A stretch of 64,000 nucleotides of DNA. Source: Muribaculaceae bacterium (GTDB taxonomy: Bacteria > Bacteroidota > Bacteroidia > Bacteroidales > Muribaculaceae). A program made the translations under genes and the position numbers. Each line of letters starts with the position of its first letter. Position 1 is the first letter of the stretch. Shown one piece after another: positions 46,325 to 56,340 of the stretch. The notes under the pieces were generated by a model. The model worked only from the letters and a program-made list of their open reading frames with translations, was not told where the DNA came from and did no database searches. The stretch is taken from assembly GCA_022508985.1 (NCBI GenBank), contig JAFLUA010000008.1, forward strand, positions 45,868 to 109,867, read 5' to 3'.

Positions 46325-48646
46325 ATGGCTAAAACGACTAAAAATAATGACGACAAAAAGTTGATATCGGGACAATGCCCCGAGGATATGTCGTTGCAGA
46401 CATGGCAAAAAGCATTAAGGCGTCAGGCAGCAGCACGAGGGCTATTTACTGTGTCAGAAATATCTGGCCGATGGTCTCCCGGCCAATACACTGTAGGGAG
46501 CGCCCAAAGCCGCCGCTCGTATCGCGTTGCATATCATGGAGATAGCAACGAGTGGAACTATTGCGACTGCATGGATTTCCGCACTAATAATCTGGGCACG
46601 TGCAAGCACTTAGAAGCCGTGAACATTTGGCTAACGCGCAAAGGCAAGCAGCCAGAGTCTACATCAGCCCACCAATCGGCACTTTATATGGCTTATGTTG
46701 GTGGGCGCAAATTGCGTCTACGCTTGGCCGAAAATGCCCCAGAGGCTCTCGTGGTGGCCGCAATGCGTTATTTTGACGACGATTTGCATGCCGTTCCCGG
46801 TCTTGTTGCCGAGCTGCCTATCTTTATTGAGAATGCTCGTAAAATCGATCCTCGCTTTCATTGCTACCCCGATGCTCTCAACTATATCCTTGAGAGTCGC
46901 GACCATCGTCGCCGCAAAGAATTGCTTGCGTCGATGCCCGCATCGGAGATAGAAACGGTGCTAAAAACCACATTATACCCCTATCAAGTTGAGGGTATTC
47001 GTTTTGCTTTCAACGCCGGTAAGGCGCTTATAGCCGATGAGATGGGTCTTGGAAAGACAATACAGGCTCTTGGCGCCGCCGAGCTCATGAAGAAGCGCAA
47101 CATGGTCAGCAACGTGTTGGTGTTATGTCCTACTTCGCTTAAATATCAATGGAAAAAAGAGATTGAGCGGTTCACCGACTCCGATGTAACGGTTGTTGAG
47201 GGCATTCACACACAACGTAGGGAACTATATTCTCACAATTCTTTCTATAAAATCGTATCGTATCACACACTCGCAAACGACATAAAGAGTCTTGGTTCGC
47301 TGAACTTCGATTTCATCATTATGGACGAGGTTCAGCGCTTAAAGAATTGGAATACACAGATATCTCAGGCCGCCCGCCGCGTAAATGCGGAGTATGGCGT
47401 GGTGCTTTCCGACACTCCGCTTGAGAATAAACTCGATGAGCTCTACTCCGTAATGCAATTTGTTGATCAATATGCATTAGGGCCGTATTACGAGTTTGTC
47501 GACCGCCACGTTGTGAGTTCGCCTACCGGGAAGATAACGGGATATCGCAATCTCAACGAAGTCGGGGCCCGTCTGAAAGCTGTTATGATACGTCGAAAAA
47601 AAGCAGACGTGTCATTGCAACTGCCGGAGCGTAGCGACAAAGTGCTGTATGTTCCAATGACGCGAGAGCAACGTGTAATCCACGATGAATGTCAAGCGCA
47701 CGTTGCTCAATTGGTGACGCGATGGCAACAACACCGCTTTTTGTCGGAAAAAGACCGAAAGCGACTGCTCTTGCTCTTAAGCCAAATGAGGATGGTGTGT
47801 GACAGCACATTTATCTTAGACCAGAAGACGCGTAACGACACAAAAATAGGCGAAGCCGTACAGCTCATCACCTCAATGATTGAAAATGGCGACGAAAAGG
47901 CTGTAGTATTCAGCCAATGGGAGAGGATGACCCGTATTCTCGCCGAAGAGCTCGACCATGTCGGCATCGCATACGAATATCTGCATGGAGGCGTAACGTC
48001 ATCGCGTCGTCGCCGATTGACCGAAAACTTTGAGACCGACGACAGCAAACGAGTATTTATCTCAACCGATGCAGGCTGTACAGGCTTAAACCTCCAATCG
48101 GCATCTCTTATCATCAATCTCGACTTGCCATGGAATCCGGCAATCTTAGAGCAACGTATAGCGCGGATACATCGCATAGGGCAGCGTCGCAAAATACTGG
48201 TGGTAAACATGGTGTCGGCAGGCACTATCGAAGAACGAATGCTGTCGGTTATAAGTTTCAAAAGCAATCTCGCCGCCGGAGTCTTTGATGGTGGCGACGA
48301 TAGCATTACCCTAGATGACTCTAAGCTCAACAAAATCGTGGAGTCGCTTAGCCACGTAATAACGGAAGAAGCTACCGAAGAACGAAATTTTGTAGCAGAC
48401 CCCGAAGATACCGCGACAACGGTAAGCGAATCGGCTCCCGACCCAGCAACGCTATTAAAGGCCGGTGTCGACTTTCTGTGCGGCATGGCGCGCACACTAC
48501 AATCGCCCGAGGCGAAGGAGCGCTTGATAGATACCCTTATTCACACCGACACGGCGTCGGGGAAAAGCGAATTACGCATTCCCCTTGAAGACAAAGATAC
48601 CGTTGTTAAGGTTATAAATATGCTATCTCAATTTTTAAGTCGTTAA
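46325..48646 (+). CDS. SNF2-family helicase/ATPase with SWIM zinc finger
   Basis: A 773-residue DEAD/H-like ATPase. The SWIM finger is C80xC82-x10-C93xH95. The SNF2 ATPase starts near 218: Walker A region ADEMGLGKT at 238-245, box II MDEVQ (D334-E335-V336-Q337), box III LSDTPLENKL, then the helicase C-terminal half (YLHGGVTSSRRRRLTENF, AGCTGLNLQSASLIINLDLPWNP, RIARIHRIGQRR). Most homologues have TGTP in box III; here it is SDTP, so the Gly is Asp. It should translocate on DNA or strip bound proteins; the biological role is not known for this bacterial group. meaB follows by 21 nt. Confidence 0.9.
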   Translation: MAKTTKNNDDKKLISGQCPEDMSLQTWQKALRRQAAARGLFTVSEISGRWSPGQYTVGSAQSRRSYRVAYHGDSNEWNYCDCMDFRTNNLGTCKHLEAVNIWLTRKGKQPESTSAHQSALYMAYVGGRKLRLRLAENAPEALVVAAMRYFDDDLHAVPGLVAELPIFIENARKIDPRFHCYPDALNYILESRDHRRRKELLASMPASEIETVLKTTLYPYQVEGIRFAFNAGKALIADEMGLGKTIQALGAAELMKKRNMVSNVLVLCPTSLKYQWKKEIERFTDSDVTVVEGIHTQRRELYSHNSFYKIVSYHTLANDIKSLGSLNFDFIIMDEVQRLKNWNTQISQAARRVNAEYGVVLSDTPLENKLDELYSVMQFVDQYALGPYYEFVDRHVVSSPTGKITGYRNLNEVGARLKAVMIRRKKADVSLQLPERSDKVLYVPMTREQRVIHDECQAHVAQLVTRWQQHRFLSEKDRKRLLLLLSQMRMVCDSTFILDQKTRNDTKIGEAVQLITSMIENGDEKAVVFSQWERMTRILAEELDHVGIAYEYLHGGVTSSRRRRLTENFETDDSKRVFISTDAGCTGLNLQSASLIINLDLPWNPAILEQRIARIHRIGQRRKILVVNMVSAGTIEERMLSVISFKSNLAAGVFDGGDDSITLDDSKLNKIVESLSHVITEEATEERNFVADPEDTATTVSESAPDPATLLKAGVDFLCGMARTLQSPEAKERLIDTLIHTDTASGKSELRIPLEDKDTVVKVINMLSQFLSR

Positions 48647-48667
48647 TATTGAAGAAAGACTATACAA

Positions 48668-49759
48668 ATGGAACATCCCGAAAACGATACACAATATGCA
48701 GGCCTCACGGTAAATAGTGGCGTCGAGCAACCGCCAATAGTAAACCCATACCTGGCAAAACGGCCACGCCGCAAGCCCCTCCCCCCGGCCTCAGAACTTG
48801 TCGAAGGAATTCTTAAAGGCGACGTAACATCACTGAGCCGCGCCGTAACTCTCGTTGAGAGCCTTGCGCCCGAGCACTATGCGCTTGCACAGGAAGTTAT
48901 AGAAAAGTGCCTACCTTATTCCGGCAACTCGCGACGAATAGGAATAACAGGAGTACCTGGAGCCGGCAAGAGTACCAGTATCGACGTTTTCGGCTTGCAT
49001 GTTCTCAAAAAAGGTGGCAAATTAGCTGTGTTGGCCATCGATCCCTCAAGCGAACGCACCAAAGGGTCAATTTTGGGCGACAAAACACGCATGGAGAAAT
49101 TGTCGGTTCACCCCAACGCATTCATACGCCCTTCGCCATCGGCGGGTTCTCTTGGTGGTGTTGCTCGTAAAACTCGCGAAACGATAGTGCTGTGTGAAGC
49201 GGCAGGCTACAACGATATTTTCGTTGAAACGGTAGGTGTAGGTCAAAGCGAGACTGCCGTCCACTCAATGGTTGACTTCTTTCTCTTGATACAGATAGCC
49301 GGCGCCGGCGACGAACTGCAAGGCATAAAGCGCGGTATTATGGAGATGGCCGATGGTATTGTTATCAACAAAGCCGATGGCGAGAATGTAGGGGCGGCAC
49401 AGCTGGCACAAGCACAATTCCGCTCGGCTCTGCATTTATTTCCGCCAACAGCATCGGGCTGGGCTCCCGAAGTGCTAACTTATTCAGGCTACTATGAAAT
49501 AGGAATTGCCGAAGTGTGGGATATGATCGACCGCTATTTCGAATATGTAATTCGCACGGGCTATTTCGAAGCGAAACGTAAAGAGCAAGCGCGATGGTGG
49601 ATGTATGAAACTATTGATGAGCAACTACGTAAAAACTTTTACGACAATGAAGTAGTATGTAAGATACTCACTCGTTGTGAAAATGACGTCTTGGCTAATC
49701 GTCGTTCGAGTTTCGCCGCAGCCGCCGAAGTACTTGACTACTATTTTGGAGAGAAATGA
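48668..49759 (+). CDS. meaB: Methylmalonyl-CoA mutase-associated GTPase MeaB
   Basis: A 363-residue G3E-type GTPase that chaperones B12 loading of methylmalonyl-CoA mutase. Walker A is GVPGAGKS near 97-104; LAIDPSSERTKGSILGDKTRM, RPSPSAGSLGGVA, VETVGVGQSE and NKADGEN are MeaB hallmarks. Bacteroidales use this route in propionate and succinate metabolism. The mutase subunits are not in the window. Its stop overlaps the next gene's start by 4 nt. Confidence 0.95.
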   Translation: MEHPENDTQYAGLTVNSGVEQPPIVNPYLAKRPRRKPLPPASELVEGILKGDVTSLSRAVTLVESLAPEHYALAQEVIEKCLPYSGNSRRIGITGVPGAGKSTSIDVFGLHVLKKGGKLAVLAIDPSSERTKGSILGDKTRMEKLSVHPNAFIRPSPSAGSLGGVARKTRETIVLCEAAGYNDIFVETVGVGQSETAVHSMVDFFLLIQIAGAGDELQGIKRGIMEMADGIVINKADGENVGAAQLAQAQFRSALHLFPPTASGWAPEVLTYSGYYEIGIAEVWDMIDRYFEYVIRTGYFEAKRKEQARWWMYETIDEQLRKNFYDNEVVCKILTRCENDVLANRRSSFAAAAEVLDYYFGEK

Positions 49760-50169
49760 TTATGAAAAAATTATTGATATTACTATTTGCAGCATTCCTT
49801 GCCATAGCACCGGCTGCTGCTCGCAAAACTCCCGGCGACAAGGTTGGAGCCTCATTTGAAAGCCTTAAGTATGAGTTTGGAACGGTGAGCTCGGAAGATG
49901 CGCCCGTCACTCATGAATTCGTTTTTACGGTAACCGGGGATAGCCCTGTTGCTATACTCTCGGCCAATGCAAATTGTGGTTGCACTACCCCCGAATATAA
50001 TAGAAAGCCCACCGCCCCAGGCAAGACAAATGCAGTAAAAGTATCGTTTGTGCCCAAAGGACAGCGCGGTGAGATATATAAGGAAATACGCGTAAGGCTA
50101 AAAAACGGCGACGGTAAGTCGGAAACCATAACCTTACTTCTTACCGGTTTTGTCGACCCTAAGAGATGA
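49756..50169 (+). CDS. Exported DUF1573-domain protein
   Basis: A 137-residue protein with an N-terminal signal peptide (KKLLILLFAAFLAIAPAAA) and one DUF1573 beta-sandwich: FESLKYEFGTVSSEDAPVTHEF, then the conserved ANCGCTTPEY and KGQRGEIYKEIRVRLKN. DUF1573 proteins are periplasmic or cell-surface and of unknown function. The ATG at 49756 sits in the meaB stop (ATGA); 49762 is an equally likely start. The 3' end overlaps the convergent glycosyltransferase gene by 11 bp. Confidence 0.85.
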   Translation: MIMKKLLILLFAAFLAIAPAAARKTPGDKVGASFESLKYEFGTVSSEDAPVTHEFVFTVTGDSPVAILSANANCGCTTPEYNRKPTAPGKTNAVKVSFVPKGQRGEIYKEIRVRLKNGDGKSETITLLLTGFVDPKR

Positions 50170-51373
50170 GGTCGACATAGCGTTGGGCTATTGTCGTTGA
50201 CGAAAATTTATCAACTACAGAAGCCCTCAACACATCTTCAGAACAAGGGCTATCGAGAGCGTTGTTAAGAGCCCGGCGAAAATCGTCGATATTATACGGC
50301 TCGATGAGAAAACCTGTTGTACCATTGTCGATGATATCGCTTTGGCCGCCACTGTCGAATGCTATGGGCGTAGAGCCCGAGGCTTGAGCTTCTACAAGGG
50401 TGCCCGGAAGTGTTTCATACAACGATGTTGAAATTACCACCGAAGCGTGCGCATATAATTCGTGCAGCGTATCGGCATCGTTTAGAGTGCCAAGCCATCG
50501 ATATGGCACTCTAAGGGAAGTCAGCGAGTTTTTATCGCGTTGATTTCCAAAGAACACGACCTCGAAATCGTTGCGGTTCAATCCGTTAAGGATGTCTATT
50601 GCATACGGCAAGCCTTTAATAGGGTCGTCGAGGCGAGCTGCGCCCATCAATACTAACTTTTTCCATTCGGGTAGCCCAATGTCAGCCCGTGATTTTTTTG
50701 GCTTTATATAAAAATCATCGATGGGGAAGGCGTTTGGTATTACCGAGATATTACAATTCATCATCAGTTGGCTGCTTTGAGCTCTCGATGCAAGCCAACG
50801 GCTAACAGCCACAAAACGTATTGGCAAATTATCGTACAGCAATCGCTTCTGCCGTGCTATACGACATGACAAATCATTTTCAGACGCACGACCATGGAGG
50901 AAATGGCAGTTTCCACAACCGCTTACGTATTTTTCGCAGCCACCTGCATGATGACAAATGCCAGTAAGATTCCACATATCGTGCATAGTCCATATTGTAG
51001 GCTTCGCAGAAGCCACCGCCTCTATCTCCCGAAGCGACATCATGCCTTGGTTAATCCAGTTCAATATCACGGCATCGGCCTCTTTAACCAATGGATGGTG
51101 CTGCAAGCCTACCCCCCCGGCGCCGACCGACACCTTGAAAAGGTCGTTTCGATTAAAGCCGTTTGCGCAGAAAATACGAGCGTGCTCTGCTGCAAATACT
51201 ACTTTAGCACGGCCCGGCGAAGCTGCTAAAACAACATTAGGGTCGTTGCCGCCTTTGTACAATACCAACATCTTGGCATCGTGCCCAATAGCGCGCAAGG
51301 CTTTCATAAGACGATAGGCTACCACCGATGCCCCGCCTTTTGTGTCGCTATGATTAATAAGGACTATACGCAT
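50159..51373 (-). CDS. GT4-family glycosyltransferase
   Basis: A 404-residue GT-B enzyme. The N-terminal half starts MRIVLINHSDTKGGASVVAY with the Gly-rich acceptor loop. The C-terminal half has the nucleotide-sugar E-x7-E region in ETLPGTLVEAQASGSTPIAFDSGGQ. Two closely spaced Cys/His groups occur in the middle (CHHAGGCEKYVSGCGNCHF); this cysteine-rich segment is found in a subset of GT4 proteins of polysaccharide loci. It follows the flippase gene with a 1-nt overlap, so it likely builds the chain the flippase exports. Confidence 0.85.
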   Translation of the reverse strand: MRIVLINHSDTKGGASVVAYRLMKALRAIGHDAKMLVLYKGGNDPNVVLAASPGRAKVVFAAEHARIFCANGFNRNDLFKVSVGAGGVGLQHHPLVKEADAVILNWINQGMMSLREIEAVASAKPTIWTMHDMWNLTGICHHAGGCEKYVSGCGNCHFLHGRASENDLSCRIARQKRLLYDNLPIRFVAVSRWLASRAQSSQLMMNCNISVIPNAFPIDDFYIKPKKSRADIGLPEWKKLVLMGAARLDDPIKGLPYAIDILNGLNRNDFEVVFFGNQRDKNSLTSLRVPYRWLGTLNDADTLHELYAHASVVISTSLYETLPGTLVEAQASGSTPIAFDSGGQSDIIDNGTTGFLIEPYNIDDFRRALNNALDSPCSEDVLRASVVDKFSSTTIAQRYVDLIS

Positions 51374-52887
51374 CAGTGTTGTTTTATCTTATTTATAATG
51401 GGCAAAAATAGTGCCTTTAGCGAAAGTTTTTCGCAACGTACAATAATGGCAACGAATAACACCAACAAGATAAAGCGAGCGCATCCTTCAACAATAGCAC
51501 CTGTATGAGCCATCGGTAGCACATACAGTCCGAGCCAATACATAACACCGGCAAGGGCAAAATAGCCGAGAATGCGCACGACAGGATAATCGATCGGATA
51601 TTTCTTTCTCCCTATAAAATAGCTGGCCAACATCATGGAGCCATAGCTGCATAAGGCAGCGACGGCACAGCCCATATAACCGATACGAGGCACTAACAAG
51701 ACGTTGAGCGTGGCAGTAACAGCAAGTCCGAAAAGCGAAAACCACATACCCCACACCGTTTTGTCGGTAAGTTTATACCACACCGACAGGTTGAAGAATA
51801 TGCCAAAGAATAGCTCGCCCATCATAATGACGGGAACCACTTTCAGCCCACTGAAATATCGCGGTGAAATCAGATATCGGATAATATTAAGATAGAACAT
51901 AACGCCGAGAAATATCACCAAGGCGAAGACAACGAAATACTTCATTGCATCGCTATATGACTTGTTTTTATCGCCGCTATTTTCATTGTTTCGCGAAAAA
52001 ATAAAAGGCTCATAAGCAAAACGGAAAGCCTGCAGAAAGACGAGCAGCAACACCCCTATCTTGTAGTTTGCTCCATAAATGCCGAGCCCGTACATTGCCT
52101 CATCGGGATTTGCTACAAGGTGCGGATACAATATCTTGTCGATAGTCTGATTCATAATACCGGCGACACCGAGCACCAACAGCGGCGCTGAATAAACAAG
52201 CATTTCTTTCCATAGTGCAGTATTGAATTTGCACTTGAAGCCACGCATCTCCGGTAACATCATCACAAGGTTTACCAACGATGCTATCAGATTGGACAAG
52301 AATATATAACCAATGCCAAAATCGGGACGATAGAACCACTCTACCGATGCCGGGAAATGCGTCAACAACCACGGACATAAAAGGATAAAAAAGAGATTAA
52401 GCGAGATATTGACCCCTATATTTATCAATCGGAGAATGGCAAATCGTATCGGGCGTTTTCTGAATCGAAGATAACCGTATGGAATAGTCATAAAAGCATC
52501 CATAGCAACGCATATTGCCATGATAATAACGTATTCCGGATGGCCGCTACATTCCATCCAGCGTGTTATAGGAGTGATGAATGCGGCAACGAGCGCTACA
52601 AAGGCCGTAGAGCTTACGCCTAACGACACCAGCGATGTAGAGTACACCTCCATCGGGTCTTTCCAGCGTTCATGGTTGGCAAATCGGAAAAAGCCCGTTT
52701 CCATGCCATAGGTGAGGATAACCAAGGCCAAGGCTACCACAGAGTAAACGAATGTGACAACACCATATTCCTCCACCGGAAACATTATGGTGTAAAGCGG
52801 GACAAGCAGCCAATTCAAAAAACGGCCGACGATTGAGCTGAGTCCGTAGATTGCAGTGTCTTTTGCAAGAGATTTAATGCCCGACAT
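51373..52887 (-). CDS. Wzx/MOP-type polysaccharide flippase
   Basis: A 504-residue polytopic membrane protein of the MVF/MOP exporter family with about 14 hydrophobic helices. MSGIKSLAKDTAIYGLSSIVGRFLNW is the usual amphipathic N-terminus, and GVMFYLNIIRYLISPRYFSGL and the repeated TM pairs follow. Such proteins flip undecaprenyl-linked oligosaccharides. It overlaps the ABC permease by 14 bp and the GT4 gene by 1 nt, so all three are coupled. The sugar substrate is unknown. Confidence 0.85.
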   Translation of the reverse strand: MSGIKSLAKDTAIYGLSSIVGRFLNWLLVPLYTIMFPVEEYGVVTFVYSVVALALVILTYGMETGFFRFANHERWKDPMEVYSTSLVSLGVSSTAFVALVAAFITPITRWMECSGHPEYVIIMAICVAMDAFMTIPYGYLRFRKRPIRFAILRLINIGVNISLNLFFILLCPWLLTHFPASVEWFYRPDFGIGYIFLSNLIASLVNLVMMLPEMRGFKCKFNTALWKEMLVYSAPLLVLGVAGIMNQTIDKILYPHLVANPDEAMYGLGIYGANYKIGVLLLVFLQAFRFAYEPFIFSRNNENSGDKNKSYSDAMKYFVVFALVIFLGVMFYLNIIRYLISPRYFSGLKVVPVIMMGELFFGIFFNLSVWYKLTDKTVWGMWFSLFGLAVTATLNVLLVPRIGYMGCAVAALCSYGSMMLASYFIGRKKYPIDYPVVRILGYFALAGVMYWLGLYVLPMAHTGAIVEGCARFILLVLFVAIIVRCEKLSLKALFLPIINKIKQH

Positions 52888-54100
52888 TGTTTGTTTTGTT
52901 ATGGGTTACTTTTTTATACCCGCTCAAAACCTTTGTCGCATATCCTGCTGTAATCATATAGACGACTACTAAAATCCACATTGCCTTGAAAGCGCCGGCC
53001 ACCTCATAGAAGGAAGCGGCATTGCTATTCAGACGTATAAAACCATCGACACCCCACACTGCCGGTATACAATTACCTATCCATATCCATAATGGGCTCA
53101 TGGCATATCGCGGCCATGTGAGGCCCGACAGGAATAGGAAAAAGACCGAAGTGAAAACGAGCACGATGAAAGCACTTTCGCGCTCTTTCATAAAAAGGTT
53201 GAGTGTCTGCCCAAGGAATGCGGTTGCAAGCAACATAGGGAAGATGAACAGAAGATATTCTAAAAGATTGCCGCAATGCGGTAATCGGAAAATTTCGGGT
53301 ACGATGTGCATAATATATATCGACAAGGGTATATAAAGCACAGTGTAACATAGCGTTTTACCCCAGATATTTGCGGCAAGGCCAACGCCGGATACCTCCT
53401 CCGGGTCGATACCGCTATTTCGACGTCGCCGCTCACGAGATGTGCCGCCAAGCATTGTTATCCCCAATAGCATACTTTGTTGCAAAATGAGAATAACGAT
53501 ACCGGGTATCACAAACGACGCAAAGCCCTGCTCGCTATCGCCTAAAAAGTGGCTACGACTTTCGATTGGCATGCCCGAAGAGCCCGCCATAGCGCTCTCC
53601 ATGCCTATTGCGGAGATACGCTCGCCGGTGATATCGCTAATTAGCTCGAGTTGTAAATCGGTCAATGCCGCAGTAAAGGTGCGATAGCGCAACAACAGGC
53701 TCATATCAGAGTAAAATTCTACATGTGCCGGTTCGCCTTTGCCTATTTTTTCAGCATAGTCGCTCGGAATCTGCATTATGCCATACACCTTGCCTTCAGC
53801 CATCTGCTCTTTCGCCTCCGACATATTGGCGCAATAGCTGTAAATCTGTATCGAGGGGCTTGCATCGGCCTTGCGTACAAGGCTGCGCGACTTCGCCGTG
53901 AGAGAGTTATCGACAACGGCTATCGGCAATTTACGCACTACTTCGGGATTGTAGATGAGTGTATATACAAGCGGATATATCAATGGCAGCACCAAAAAAA
54001 ATATCAAAACGCCGGCATCGTGCATTATCAGCCGAAATTCATTGCGCAGAACTCGGCCCATATCCGACATTTGTTTGCTTATTTTATTCATCAAGCTCAT
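52874..54100 (-). CDS. ABC-2 type transporter permease
   Basis: I choose the ATG at 54100 (408 residues, MSLMNKISK), 1 nt after the upstream permease stop. Topology is the ABC-2 export type: one N-terminal helix (DAGVLIFFLVLPLIYPLVYTL), a large periplasmic domain (about residues 50-190), then five or six helices. Sequence is related to the second permease but not identical, so they may form a heterodimer. There is no ATPase gene in the unit. It overlaps the flippase by 14 bp. Confidence 0.85.
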   Translation of the reverse strand: MSLMNKISKQMSDMGRVLRNEFRLIMHDAGVLIFFLVLPLIYPLVYTLIYNPEVVRKLPIAVVDNSLTAKSRSLVRKADASPSIQIYSYCANMSEAKEQMAEGKVYGIMQIPSDYAEKIGKGEPAHVEFYSDMSLLLRYRTFTAALTDLQLELISDITGERISAIGMESAMAGSSGMPIESRSHFLGDSEQGFASFVIPGIVILILQQSMLLGITMLGGTSRERRRRNSGIDPEEVSGVGLAANIWGKTLCYTVLYIPLSIYIMHIVPEIFRLPHCGNLLEYLLFIFPMLLATAFLGQTLNLFMKERESAFIVLVFTSVFFLFLSGLTWPRYAMSPLWIWIGNCIPAVWGVDGFIRLNSNAASFYEVAGAFKAMWILVVVYMITAGYATKVLSGYKKVTHNKTNNVGH

Positions 54101-54101
54101 C

Positions 54102-55268
54102 TTACGGAACATATACCGGTTTAACACATGCCCGTTTCAAATTCCACAGACCGGTAAGGGCAATAAGGGGGAAAATAAGCAGAGCAACAAAGTAGACTCG
54201 CGAATAGTAGAGCGCCACTCCGTTCAAGGCCTCATTTACATAAATGAGGAACCAATATTTAATAGGCACCGACCAACTAAATATAGCAAGATAGCCATAC
54301 ATACTCTGCACCGGGAAGGAGAAGCCGGCAAGAGAGAATGAAAGGATGCCAAAGAGCGAACATACGCTCAAAGCCAAGCGCGGATTGGGAAATATCGAAA
54401 CCACAAATACGGCAAACGCTTGGGCCGCGATAACGGTGAGAATCGTGGCGATAATCAACCACACAAGCGACCCGTTGAGCGGGAATTGCGAATAGCCGAA
54501 TAGCAGATAGAGTATAAACAGGGCCACGCTGCAGAAGATTATGGTGTGCGGGAGAAGCTTAGAGAGCAACGCCACCGACAATCGGCCTTTAGCTGTTTCG
54601 AGCCACTGCGTTGATGTTTTGTCTTTTATCTCGGTTGTGATAGAAAATGCCGTCATAAGCATTATCATAAGCACTAAGGTGCATATCGAGAATGAGGGGC
54701 ACAAATATACGGCATAACTCATCCACGGATTGTTGAGTGGATATTGGTCGATAATTACTGGCTGCACAAACTCTGCCGCCTGTGCCGGCTCTACTCCGGC
54801 CGATAGCAATGTTTCTCTTACGACGCCCCCCGACGTGGTAACGGCAACCGTTTTGAAGCCTTTGAACGATAGCGAGCCCGGCACAAAGTAGGTCATATTG
54901 GTGTAATACTCCAATGTAGGTTTACGTTGAGCCAATGCATCGCGCTCAAAGTTGGCGGGTATAATAAAGAAGCCGAATATCTCGCCTCTGCGCACAGCAG
55001 CTAAGGCGTTGTCGTAGCTATCGTATTCGTGGTTGACATCAATCAGGCTAAGCGATTTTAAGGAGCGTGACACCGATCTCGACATAGACGAATGGTCAAG
55101 GTCGACTATTGCCGTAGGAGCATGCTCAGGGAGACCTTCGTGAAGTATATTCAGTAGAAAAACGCAGATGAATATCGGCACAACGGCCATAGCGCAGAGA
55201 TAAATCTTGCGCGATGTTAGTCGGCGTATTTCACGTTTAATGCCTGATATGAAACCTAAACCTGACAT
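54102..55268 (-). CDS. ABC-2 type transporter permease
   Basis: A 388-residue ABC-2 permease. The N-terminal helix is LCAMAVVPIFICVFLLNIL, followed by a long periplasmic stretch with FGFFIIPANFERD, an ABC-2 export domain hallmark, and a C-terminal six-helix bundle (LCPSFSICTLVLMIMLMTAFS through CVKPVYVP). It pairs with the adjacent permease. HlyD begins 21 nt upstream. Confidence 0.85.
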   Translation of the reverse strand: MSGLGFISGIKREIRRLTSRKIYLCAMAVVPIFICVFLLNILHEGLPEHAPTAIVDLDHSSMSRSVSRSLKSLSLIDVNHEYDSYDNALAAVRRGEIFGFFIIPANFERDALAQRKPTLEYYTNMTYFVPGSLSFKGFKTVAVTTSGGVVRETLLSAGVEPAQAAEFVQPVIIDQYPLNNPWMSYAVYLCPSFSICTLVLMIMLMTAFSITTEIKDKTSTQWLETAKGRLSVALLSKLLPHTIIFCSVALFILYLLFGYSQFPLNGSLVWLIIATILTVIAAQAFAVFVVSIFPNPRLALSVCSLFGILSFSLAGFSFPVQSMYGYLAIFSWSVPIKYWFLIYVNEALNGVALYYSRVYFVALLIFPLIALTGLWNLKRACVKPVYVP

Positions 55269-55289
55269 TTACTGTCGCTTAATCTTTGC

Positions 55290-56297
55290 TTACTTTTGAG
55301 GGAATACGACCGACATACCCGGACGAAGGCCGGCAACATTTTCTGTCGGGCGTGCTTTTACCTGGAAGGTGCGGCTATCGTATCCTCCCGTAGCTTTTGT
55401 TGACCGCCATGTAGCGTAGCTGCCCATATCGCGTATATAGTAAACCTCTACCGTAATTTCTTTCATTCCAAGTGCGGGAATCATCACGTCGATTTTAGAC
55501 CCTATTGTCAATTCATTGAGCATTTCTTCACGCACGTTAAAAGTAACCCATCGGTCGTCGGAGCGCAACAGACTCATAATAGGAGCACCGAGCGCCACCA
55601 GTTCGCCAAGTTCGGGATATATTTGGTCGATAGTGCCATCAACAGGAGCGACAAGGTAACTATCTTCGAGGACGGCTTGAACTTGGCTCACACCGCTGTC
55701 GGCGGCGTCTACCATTGCCGAAGCCGCTGCTTTATCTTCGGCTTGAGCACCCGATTTTGCAAGCGACAGTTGGCTTTCGGCAGCATTTTTAGCTGCAACA
55801 GCCGCATCGTAGGCAGCTTTTGCTTCGTCGCGTTTCTGCTCTGATATTACACCTTCGGCGAAAAGGCGTTCCATCCTATCGTGTGTTTTCTTAGCAATAG
55901 TCTCGGCGGCCTCGGCTTGTAATAAAAGGTTTTCGGCCGCGTTTATCAACTGCGTGCGCGTGCCGGCATCGACCTTCTTGTTCTGCGCTTCGGCTACCTG
56001 TCGCATAGCTTCGGCCTGCCCTAACTGAGCATCAGCTACCGACGAATGGATATAAACCAAGGTGTCTCCGGCTTTTACCGTATCGCCCTCTTGAACATAA
56101 AATTCTGTTACACGCCCAGGTAATTTTCCCGATATACGCACTGTGGTGCCTTCTATCTGCCCTTCGACAAAACTCTCAGGTTTATTCATAAATAGAAATC
56201 CCACTACAGCGATTGCAAGAACAGCAATAATTACTGCTGCAAGTGTTATAAGGAGTGTGCGGTTGGCACGTTTTTCAGCTACTTTATCAGTCATCAT
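55290..56297 (-). CDS. HlyD/EmrA-family periplasmic adaptor
   Basis: A 335-residue membrane fusion protein. One N-terminal helix (LLITLAAVIIAVLAIAVVGFLF) anchors it. A barrel-sandwich half (GKLPGRVTEFYVQEGDTVKAGDTL) is followed by an Ala/Gln/Glu-rich coiled coil (about 90-215) and the returning barrel (LVAPVDGTIDQIYPELGE). It links the inner-membrane permeases to TolC. Start may be 56297 or 56294, as ATG occurs twice in a row. Confidence 0.9.
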   Translation of the reverse strand: MMTDKVAEKRANRTLLITLAAVIIAVLAIAVVGFLFMNKPESFVEGQIEGTTVRISGKLPGRVTEFYVQEGDTVKAGDTLVYIHSSVADAQLGQAEAMRQVAEAQNKKVDAGTRTQLINAAENLLLQAEAAETIAKKTHDRMERLFAEGVISEQKRDEAKAAYDAAVAAKNAAESQLSLAKSGAQAEDKAAASAMVDAADSGVSQVQAVLEDSYLVAPVDGTIDQIYPELGELVALGAPIMSLLRSDDRWVTFNVREEMLNELTIGSKIDVMIPALGMKEITVEVYYIRDMGSYATWRSTKATGGYDSRTFQVKARPTENVAGLRPGMSVVFPQK

Positions 56298-56340
56298 TTT
56301 ATGAGATTTTTCTTTGTTTGCAGGTTATTGTATTGATGTG

